Assembly: GCF_900547205.1 (NCBI RefSeq)
Contig: NZ_URFY01000029.1
Span: 1 to 58,741, forward strand
Source: an uncultured Bacteroides sp.
GTDB taxonomy: Bacteria > Bacteroidota > Bacteroidia > Bacteroidales > Bacteroidaceae
DNA length: 58,741 nucleotides
Direction of reading: 5' to 3'
This document shows positions 53,005 through 58,741 of the stretch, piece by piece; position 1 is the first letter of the stretch; every line of letters begins with the position of its first letter. The notes beneath the pieces are model-generated. The model did not search any database, had not been told where the DNA came from, and saw only the letters and a list, made by a program, of their open reading frames with translations. Both the position numbers and the translations under genes were made by a program.

Positions 53005-54225
53005 TCATTCATTATTAATATGGCAAAGATTAGCTTTGTTTATCACCCGTTCGTATGGTGAGGGAGAAGGACAAAGCTGCCGATACACACAGTTTTTGCA
53101 AGCTCCCTGCTCACGGATGTAAAACCATGTTTTATCTTGCGTGATTTCTTTATAAAGAAGAGAGAAAGGAGTATCTTCGATTGTTCCTATCTCCTTCCGT
53201 ATTTCTCCGGGATAAACCAGCCCGTCGGGAGTAATTGTGAGCACCCCGAAGTAGTTGGTATTCAGAACCTGATGGGCGAATATTTTTCGTTTTGACAAAC
53301 GGAGCGTATCCATATCTTCTTCCGTCATATAAAGCGTATCTTCAAAGAAAGCCAGATTATCGCCTGTATAGACAGGATAAAAACGATATTTTTCCACATC
53401 ATTGCGTTCTATCATTGAGGCTGCACCTTCATAATCGGCTTCCGAAGTGACTATGAAGCCATAATGTATATCTCTTCCTTCTACGGGAGATTGAAACAAA
53501 TCGTCATTCACTTGTTTGTAGTCGGACACTAAAACATGGAAAGACACTTGTTCACTTTCCCACGGGCTCGCGCCATGAGTGCCATATTCCAGATAATCCT
53601 TTTCCGTGCAATAGATGGAGACATGAGCTCCGAGAGACTTTAAGTATTCGAAAAGCTGCTCGCGTCCGGTGTACTCCCAAATACATCCCACCAAAGATAT
53701 ATTCAATGAAGCACCCACTTCGCCGGATTTATCTAAGAAGCGGATAATGTCTTCCGCTTTCAACTCAGTAGATGCATTGGTGGGATATGTCACCTGCCGA
53801 TAGTATTGTTCGTTGCCGTACTTACTGCCGTTCACATGAATAATCAATTCATGTAGGTGCATCATTATCATTCCACTATCTTCTTGATTATACTCATAAA
53901 GAGATAGAGACTCCTGAATTTTCAGTCTGGGAATCAGCGACACGGGTCTTTGATTAGTCCCATTGCTCTCAATCAATTGGGCGGCTTCTATTTTAAGCAG
54001 CCCATCCACCCAATTTCTTACTTCGCCAGATGCCAATGCGTCTTCATTGATTTCTGTCCGATAAAGATTATCTATCTGCAACAGTTCGTCAGCAAATTGC
54101 TGAATTTGCTTGTTGGTGCAGCTAAACTGAAATAGTTTATAGTTTCGAGTGTTGTATACACATCCTTTGTTGCTATTCACCCATAGAAAGGCATCTTGAT
54201 GCAACGTTAGCCAATATTGTTTCAT
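53005..54225 (-). CDS. Pseudo-radical-SAM protein of the GG-Bacteroidales system
   Basis: This 406-residue protein pairs with the radical SAM maturase encoded 3 bases upstream but lacks the CxxxCxxC cluster motif. It keeps a C-terminal Cys cluster, GACKNCVYRQLCPSP near 377-391, like a reduced SPASM domain. The N terminus (KQYWLTLHQDAFLWVNSNKG) looks like a peptide-recognition part. From memory it matches TIGR04150. It likely forms a complex with the active maturase and helps hold the precursor. It should have no radical chemistry of its own. Confidence 0.85.
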   Translation of the reverse strand: MKQYWLTLHQDAFLWVNSNKGCVYNTRNYKLFQFSCTNKQIQQFADELLQIDNLYRTEINEDALASGEVRNWVDGLLKIEAAQLIESNGTNQRPVSLIPRLKIQESLSLYEYNQEDSGMIMMHLHELIIHVNGSKYGNEQYYRQVTYPTNASTELKAEDIIRFLDKSGEVGASLNISLVGCIWEYTGREQLFEYLKSLGAHVSIYCTEKDYLEYGTHGASPWESEQVSFHVLVSDYKQVNDDLFQSPVEGRDIHYGFIVTSEADYEGAASMIERNDVEKYRFYPVYTGDNLAFFEDTLYMTEEDMDTLRLSKRKIFAHQVLNTNYFGVLTITPDGLVYPGEIRKEIGTIEDTPFSLLYKEITQDKTWFYIREQGACKNCVYRQLCPSPSPYERVINKANLCHINNE

Positions 54226-54228
54226 AAG

Positions 54229-55485
54229 TTATTGATTTGAGCTTACTTGGGTTAGTATTTTTTCATATAGTTCGGGGTGTTTGTCTAAGTATTGTAGCGA
54301 ACGGGCACGTTGGGCTTCAAATTTATCTTTCTGTATATACAAACCGCAAGAACCATCATCCTTTATATATCTTTGGTTTTCATATACACACACGTCACAG
54401 GTTCTATTTGTCCCACAAGTTTTACATTGTCCGGCATATTTAAATATATGGCGATTATGCAATTCAGCAACTTCTTCCAAGTCTAGATTTACTTTTTCAT
54501 CATCTACTGTTCCTAATGCAAATTGATGACTTATTTTCTCACATTGCAAAATTTTGCCCTGTACAGTTACAAACATTTTCTTTGAAAAAGGCAAGCAAGT
54601 ACCTGTAGGTGAGACTTTCACCTTATCTATATCAAACATCAATTGAGAATAATTACTATAGTAATTATCACTATGTTTATAAAGATAATACCAAACAAAA
54701 TAAGTGCTTGGATTCTCCATAAACAGCTCATTTTCCAGAGTTTCGCAATCAGAATTTTGTTTAATATCATCTGATATATTACGATAAAGAGAATAAAATT
54801 CCTCCTGCTTATCTTTTTTCACTCCATTAGCATTCAATGAAGACAAATTGGGCAGTTTACCGAAATTTTCTTTTATGAAATGAGAAGCTCTTTCTACCCC
54901 GTTCCTATTGTGAATCACAGCATTAAACAACACATGAATATTAAAATAACCTGGATATGTATCGCGAAGTAGCTTTACATTTTTAATCACTCGATCGAAA
55001 GAATTATGCTCCTGATGATCAACCCTATAGCTCTGCCCTATTTCATCACCATCCAGACTTATCAACAAATCAAAGCTCTTTTCAACAAAATAGTCCATAT
55101 ATCGATCTAGTAACATCGCATTAGTCGTCATATTATAAGAAAAGGAGCAACCAATTGGAGGCAAGCTCTCTATGTAATTTATGACTTCACGAATAAAAGG
55201 CATATTTAATGTTGGTTCTCCACCATAAAAACTAATTCTCACTGGATGTTTATACTCTTCCGAATAATTTTTACTCCAGTAATTATACATATAATCAATT
55301 ACCAACTTTGCTCGATGAAAAGAGAAATTCGAGTTTCTTCTTTCATCATATCCTTCATATAGATCTGCATAAGCACAATATTTACAACGAAGGTTACAAG
55401 CATCAGTTACTTCAAAAACAAGCTGGCGCAAATGTATCAAGCTATGTTCAACCATAGCTTTAGTTATTCGGTCAAATTTTTCCAT
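54229..55485 (-). CDS. Radical SAM/SPASM peptide maturase
   Basis: This 418-residue enzyme has the radical SAM cluster motif CNLRCKYCAY (Cys30, Cys34, Cys37), SFYGGEPTLN near 85-94 and a SPASM domain. That domain holds CLPFSKK, ILQCEKISHQFALG and CKTCGTNRTCDVCVYENQRY near 359-378, giving ligands for auxiliary iron-sulfur clusters. It matches what I recall of TIGR04148. Enzymes of this group make thioethers, C-C bonds or epimerise residues in a leader-bearing peptide. The Cys-rich precursors fit thioether formation, which is inference. Its start overlaps the propeller C gene by 22 bases. Confidence 0.9.
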   Translation of the reverse strand: MEKFDRITKAMVEHSLIHLRQLVFEVTDACNLRCKYCAYADLYEGYDERRNSNFSFHRAKLVIDYMYNYWSKNYSEEYKHPVRISFYGGEPTLNMPFIREVINYIESLPPIGCSFSYNMTTNAMLLDRYMDYFVEKSFDLLISLDGDEIGQSYRVDHQEHNSFDRVIKNVKLLRDTYPGYFNIHVLFNAVIHNRNGVERASHFIKENFGKLPNLSSLNANGVKKDKQEEFYSLYRNISDDIKQNSDCETLENELFMENPSTYFVWYYLYKHSDNYYSNYSQLMFDIDKVKVSPTGTCLPFSKKMFVTVQGKILQCEKISHQFALGTVDDEKVNLDLEEVAELHNRHIFKYAGQCKTCGTNRTCDVCVYENQRYIKDDGSCGLYIQKDKFEAQRARSLQYLDKHPELYEKILTQVSSNQ

Positions 55486-56687
55486 ATTTTTTCTTTATTA
55501 AATTTTATAGACACAATCACATTATTATCATCTTCCCGTAATCGTGAAGCTATTTCTTTTAATTTTCCTTTCAAGCCATCGTTTTTATAGAGATTCATTA
55601 ATCCTTCTGGAGCATAAAACAACATACCACAATTTTTCATTGTTGTACCATTAGACATCATAGGAAATTTCATTGAATTATTAGAAGACATGAAATCTGA
55701 GTTATAAAGTTCCCAACGCTCCAGTTGATTTGTTAAACGATTCCAAATTAATGGCTCGCTTTCATTAAATGGTCTCTGCGGGTCCATTTCATCTACAAAT
55801 AAGGAAACGACATTAAAACGCAAAAAATAGTCGGTAAAGCCTTCGGGGAAAATGGCAAGAGGAGGGGTTGTAGAATGTACAGATGGATTTTGCACAGCTA
55901 CAGGTACTAAATCTTTGTCCACTAAAGAATATATAGTATCACAAGATAATTCTGAGATCCAACATTCATTGCCGTTTTGTAATATTGGGGAATGATAAGG
56001 TATATATCCAATACGTTCACCTTTTCCATTATATACTAGGTTAGTAATCCCATTCGTAATTTTCAAGTTAAGAGGATAACGACTACCATCTTTTTTATTG
56101 ATCAAATAATAAAGTGGTTGGTCGGGTAATTCACGGATAAAATACGCGGCAGCTCTATCATAGCCCAGCACACTAGTTGAATCATATTTAGCTATTTTAT
56201 CATAAAAAGGATAGGCAGCATAACCTGTGCCTGAACCAATCAAAGGAATAGAACGTTTAAACTCACCTTGGAAAGAATATGTTAACAAAGTTTTTTGGGG
56301 AGAATCAAAGACATTACATTCTTCGGCATCAAAATCCACAAAAGCCAGCTCTAAAACAGTATATTCTCCGGGACCGGAACCTTTTCTATTGAACTTCCGC
56401 AAAAATTTGCCAGAGTGATCAAAGATATATATATTACCGCCATATTTCCCATCACTAGATATAATGTATTTATCTGAAACAAAGATATAGGCTGACATTC
56501 CTAGCAATGTACTATCCGACGACTCCAAGGGAATATACTCCACATCAGCAATATCATGGATATCTAACTTACGGGTGGGATAATCATCTTCCGCAATGTT
56601 AAGTACAGGAAGTGGTAAATTATCTGTTGACTTCTGAGAAGTGCAACTTAACAAAACACAGACTAGGACAAGGTACATTTTTCTCAT
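55464..56687 (-). CDS. 6-bladed beta-propeller lipoprotein C
   Basis: This 407-residue lipoprotein has signal MYLVLVCVLLSCTSQ with lipobox LLSC, then YPTRKLDIHDIADVEYIPLE near 36-55 and the blade motif IYIFDHSGKFLRKFNRKGSG. It is a close relative of propeller B. It lies between precursor 3 and the radical SAM gene. Such lipoproteins are common near Bacteroides natural-product and regulatory loci, and their role is not established. Immunity against the exported peptide is one possibility. Confidence 0.85.
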   Translation of the reverse strand: MRKMYLVLVCVLLSCTSQKSTDNLPLPVLNIAEDDYPTRKLDIHDIADVEYIPLESSDSTLLGMSAYIFVSDKYIISSDGKYGGNIYIFDHSGKFLRKFNRKGSGPGEYTVLELAFVDFDAEECNVFDSPQKTLLTYSFQGEFKRSIPLIGSGTGYAAYPFYDKIAKYDSTSVLGYDRAAAYFIRELPDQPLYYLINKKDGSRYPLNLKITNGITNLVYNGKGERIGYIPYHSPILQNGNECWISELSCDTIYSLVDKDLVPVAVQNPSVHSTTPPLAIFPEGFTDYFLRFNVVSLFVDEMDPQRPFNESEPLIWNRLTNQLERWELYNSDFMSSNNSMKFPMMSNGTTMKNCGMLFYAPEGLMNLYKNDGLKGKLKEIASRLREDDNNVIVSIKFNKEKIWKNLTE

Positions 56688-56925
56688 AACATACTAATTT
56701 AAATGTTTTTAGGACAGAATAATTTCAGTGACATTTTCCATTAACTATATCACCAATCATTAAAGAAATATGAGAGTATCTAAAAGCTGTACAATCTATC
56801 AAGTCTTTCTATTCTAAGCTTTCCAAATAAGAAGTATTCTTCATCGTTAAAATAGAGTTGTACTTAAGATAGCTTTTGAGACACCTTCATATACTTATTT
56901 AATTATTAGACCATGAAATATGGAC
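56688..56925 (-). other. Intergenic leader between precursor 3 and propeller C
   Basis: 238 bases without a credible gene. Imperfect inverted segments occur between about 56780 and 56876 (AAAAGCTGTACAA and TTGTAC...AGCTTTT), so the mRNA may fold into a long weak stem. No T run marks a terminator. No GG-leader open frame was found here. Confidence 0.4.
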
Positions 56926-57192
56926 TTAAAAAGACCCAGGGTGATTTTCAACATAATTACTCATAGATGTTACAGCACTTGACTCCCGTTCTTCAGTATT
57001 GCCACTACTAGCCTCTTTTACCACATGAGCCAGTCCTGCTGACATACAAGAACAATTATCTGGTAGGCAAGCACTAACACATGGACACCTTTTATCTGAA
57101 CCGCTACCGCCTCTCAGCAGGTTTAGTTCACGAGTTTCCATCTCAGCTTCGCTAAGATTGTGCAACTTAATAGGAGAAATAATTTTCTTCAT
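56926..57192 (-). CDS. GG-leader precursor peptide 3
   Basis: This is an 88-residue RiPP precursor, first gene of the operon and nearest to the radical SAM genes. Its 29-residue leader has LHNLSEAEMETRELNLLRGG, closer to the usual GG-Bacteroidales leader (LSEAEM...L.GG) than those of precursors 1 and 2. The 59-residue core starts SGSDKR and has a compact Cys motif, CPCVSACLPDNCSC (Cys36, 38, 42, 47, 49). The rest is Ser/Glu-rich without Cys. It is the best candidate substrate for the radical SAM pair. The leader fits TIGR04149 from memory. Confidence 0.88.
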   Translation of the reverse strand: MKKIISPIKLHNLSEAEMETRELNLLRGGSGSDKRCPCVSACLPDNCSCMSAGLAHVVKEASSGNTEERESSAVTSMSNYVENHPGSF

Positions 57193-57283
57193 ACTTCAAT
57201 AGATTATGCTCCCTCAACAAAGAGAGCTGTTTTAAACCTTAATTAATTTGCTTTGAGTTCTGAAGAAACCAAAGAGAACACTG

Positions 57284-57291
57284 TAAAGTTA
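57284..57291 (-). promoter_or_regulatory. Possible -7 box for precursor 3
   Basis: The minus strand reads TAACTTTA, one mismatch from TAnnTTTG, about 92 bases before the start codon. No -33 element is clear. The stronger box at 57789-57796 may be the main promoter instead. Confidence 0.3.
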
Positions 57292-57317
57292 CAAATGCAT
57301 CGGTTATTATCTTTCGG

Positions 57318-57578
57318 CATTTACCTCCGGCATTGAAGCATCAGCAATACCGTTGAACAACAACCATTCTTTCAATTTCATCAAAAACTCCTGAAAGTCT
57401 CGTAACTGCGGGGCTCAGTAGGAAAACTTTCGCTACTTGTCGTAGCTACCAACGTGTCCCTGTGGACATCTATTCCACAACTCCGAAGAATGTATTGCCG
57501 GAAACTTGCTATACGCATAGCCTGCTCTTGCTTGATCGAATACTCCTGAGACAACAAACAATACCTAGCTTTCTGCAT
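57318..57578 (-). pseudogene. IS110-family transposase remnant
   Basis: The first frame (57578 to 57381) encodes LRSCGIDVHRDTLVATTSS and SYETF, matching the N-terminal DEDD-type catalytic region of IS110 transposases (GIDVHKDTLVAT). A frameshift near SYETF moves the match to another frame, which continues QEFLMKLKEWLLFNGIADAS and then stops near 57318. This resembles the family's REWLxxNGxxDVAMEST segment. The rest of the element is missing. It lies upstream of precursor 3, between it and a promoter-like site. Confidence 0.65.
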
Positions 57579-57600
57579 TCATTGGGACGAAATCTTTAGT

Positions 57601-57714
57601 TTATGGATGTTTCATAGGCAAACGATTTATATTAATATTAAAAAGGAATGTAGATTTCAATCCATTCGACAGATAAGTATGTGTCAATTTCGTTAGCTTC
57701 TTATCATTTTTCAT
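57601..57714 (-). CDS. Possible 37-residue ORF of unknown function
   Basis: A short open frame, MKNDKKLTKLTHTYLSNGLK onward, ends in RLPMKHP. It begins about 68 bases after the likely TSS of the promoter at 57789-57796 and has no GG leader, Cys or membrane segment. It is basic and could be a remnant or a leader peptide. The evidence is only its position. Confidence 0.2.
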   Translation of the reverse strand: MKNDKKLTKLTHTYLSNGLKSTFLFNININRLPMKHP

Positions 57715-57788
57715 AAGTAGATTTTTTAAAAGGTGTTTAATTGTTCATGTGTCTCTTTTCAAAAACATCTTTGTTATATGTCACACCA

Positions 57789-57812
57789 CAAATATAAGCA
57801 TAGTTTTTGGAA
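57789..57812 (-). promoter_or_regulatory. Promoter upstream of the peptide operon
   Basis: The minus strand has TCCAAAAACTATGCTTATAT then TTG, giving an exact -7 box TATATTTG (57796-57789). The block with its upstream TTAGCAA segment resembles the promoter-like site before the second LanC-like gene. The precursor 3 start would be about 590 bases downstream, past the IS110 remnant. Confidence 0.5.
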
Positions 57813-57814
57813 CC

Positions 57815-58247
57815 ATTGCTAATCAAAGTGTAATCTTTATGTAATAAAAAAATAATTCAATGCTTTTGCGTTAAAAAACAATAAACCAACGATTAGCTAT
57901 GTTATACAACATTTTATTCATGTTTTTTAATATACAGCATACAGTATACAGACTAAAATAAACACTTTATAAATAACCATTTTTTATTCATATCTCAATT
58001 TCAACATTACAATTATCATATTACATTCTTTCGCAAAATCAGAGAAATATATATCAGAACCATAATTCAGGATTTATTAAGTTGCATTGAACGGTCATAT
58101 ATAACATATTATTTAGAGTACACTCTTGAAGACAAGCATTATATATAAGTCAGATGTTAGTCAGCCTTTGATAGTATGTCTTATACCCTGCCCCAGCAGT
58201 GCGCAGAGTAGTTATCCGTATGTTATCTTACCATCATAGATTCGTTG
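57815..58247. other. AT-rich stretch without a recognisable gene
   Basis: About 430 bases of very AT-rich DNA with many stops in all frames. Nothing beyond scattered A/T runs is recognisable. It may be a spacer or the decayed edge of the peptide island. Confidence 0.5.
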
Positions 58248-58331
58248 CACTAGAGTGAACAGTTCTTTCCACTAGAGTGGCAAGGCCTTTCCACTCCAGT
58301 GCAAAGGCCTTATCACTCCAGTGGAAAGAAC
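58248..58331. repeat. 22-bp periodic palindromic repeat with nested inverted repeats
   Basis: Four copies of the 10-bp palindrome CACTMSAGTG start at 58248, 58270, 58292 and 58314, exactly 22 bases apart. The copies are CACTAGAGTG twice, then CACTCCAGTG twice. The whole also folds: GTTCTTTCCACTAGAGTG (58262-58279) pairs with CACTCCAGTGGAAAGAAC (58314-58331) with one mismatch, and inside it AAGGCCTTT (58282-58290) pairs with AAAGGCCTT (58303-58311). Confidence 0.85.
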
Positions 58332-58507
58332 CGGATGATTATTACATAACATAGCCATGTCAGTAAGATAGCACATGAATATCAGCTACTTAAACTATAG
58401 GAATAGGGTCAACAACATACAGTAGAAGGTCATCCTGCCTCACGTTTATCAATATGCTTCATGCAAATGAATAAATAGTTTCATTTCCAACTACCATGAG
58501 AACAAGT

Positions 58508-58604
58508 ATGAGAAATACCCCCAAAAAGGGGGCATTATAGCTGTTTTGAAGTTAACGAGTGTGAAATACTATGAGAAATGCCCTTTTTGAAAAGTATTTC
58601 TCAT
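58508..58604. repeat. Cluster of hairpins built on ATGAGAAAT
   Basis: ATGAGAAATAC (58508-58518) is followed by CCCCC-AAAAA-GGGGG. ATGAGAAAT recurs at 58571-58579 and pairs with ATTTCTCAT (58596-58604) around GCCCTTTTTGAAAAGT. It may be a terminator region or part of a dispersed element. Confidence 0.6.
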
Positions 58605-58675
58605 AAGTCACTTATCTGGTTGTCAGGGTGTTGCCGAAAAAATCATGAGAACATGAGAACAACATTACAAAAATC

Positions 58676-58697
58676 CCTGAGTTCAACCTGAGTTCAA
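58676..58697. repeat. Tandem 11-bp repeat
   Basis: CCTGAGTTCAA occurs twice back to back (58676-58686 and 58687-58697). Upstream, CATGAGAA also occurs twice near 58644-58658. The right edge of the window cuts the context. Confidence 0.7.
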
Positions 58698-58741
58698 GTT
58701 ATAAATGCGACAGTTGAGTGATAATATAGTGTAGAAATATA

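Noticed and set aside
56780..56876. Hairpin after precursor 3 like those after precursors 1 and 2
   Set aside because: The pairing is interrupted and long-range, unlike the perfect compact stems after the other two precursors.
58248..58331. CRISPR array
   Set aside because: The repeated unit is only 10 bp with 12-bp gaps, the gaps are related to each other and no cas genes are present.
1..58741. tRNA, rRNA or riboswitch genes
   Set aside because: I saw no cloverleaf, rRNA core sequence or recognisable riboswitch on reading, though short ncRNAs could escape notice by eye.

Overview
The window looks like a chromosomal segment of a gut Bacteroides. It is AT-rich and low in Shine-Dalgarno sites. 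Many genes sit behind the Bacteroides-type -7 box TAnnTTTG, and the families (GG-Bacteroidales peptide system, BF3164-like propeller lipoproteins, DUF4254) are typical of the genus. The species is not identified.

Region 1 (1-24456) is a cell-surface glycan locus, most likely for the lipooligosaccharide/LPS. Read on the minus strand, rfbH-rfbF-rfbG supply a CDP-3,6-dideoxy-4-keto-hexose. A TPP-dependent acetolactate-synthase-like enzyme and a short NAD-dependent reductase/epimerase could turn this into a yersiniose-type branched sugar. A GtrB-like transferase, two GtrA flippase-like proteins and two multi-pass GT-C-like proteins suggest sugars added on the periplasmic side. glf plus a galactofuranosyltransferase predict Galf. 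On the plus strand, an epimerase and a dehydrogenase predict UDP-GalNAcA next to a WaaP/InaA-type kinase. More transferases (GT2, GT4, GT9), a NodB-type deacetylase and a DUF4254 protein complete it. The extreme left edge looks like the 5' end of a group II intron placed just after a terminator hairpin.

Region 2 (24574-36471) is housekeeping: pdxB, purN, acpP, fabF, rnc, pfkA, a GH3-family protein, mnmA, an SNF2 helicase and a Cof-type HAD phosphatase. mnmA carries an odd in-frame run of 10-bp repeats.

Region 3 (36475-57192, all minus strand) is the most interesting part: a ribosomal-peptide (RiPP) system of the GG-Bacteroidales type. In transcription order it has a Cys-rich precursor, a 6-bladed-propeller lipoprotein, a radical SAM/SPASM maturase, a pseudo-radical-SAM protein, a short LanC-like protein, a glycosyltransferase, two more propeller lipoproteins, and a second short LanC-like protein. 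Then come a degenerate-C39/VKOR/thioredoxin fusion, precursor 2, a TlpA-like protein, a TlpA-like protein split by one in-frame TAG, precursor 1, a third TlpA-like protein, a second glycosyltransferase, a C39-peptidase ABC exporter and its HlyD adaptor. Precursors 1 and 2 share a leader and the same 25-bp upstream element at the same distance from the start codon, and each is followed by a perfect hairpin. A working model: leader-guided modification and possibly glycosylation in the cytosol, GG cleavage and export by the C39 transporter, then oxidation of core cysteines by the VKOR/thioredoxin and TlpA proteins.

Region 4 (57193-58741) is non-coding or decayed: an IS110-type transposase remnant, a promoter-like sequence resembling one inside the RiPP operon, a 22-bp-periodic palindromic repeat, and a cluster of hairpins and direct repeats at the right edge.
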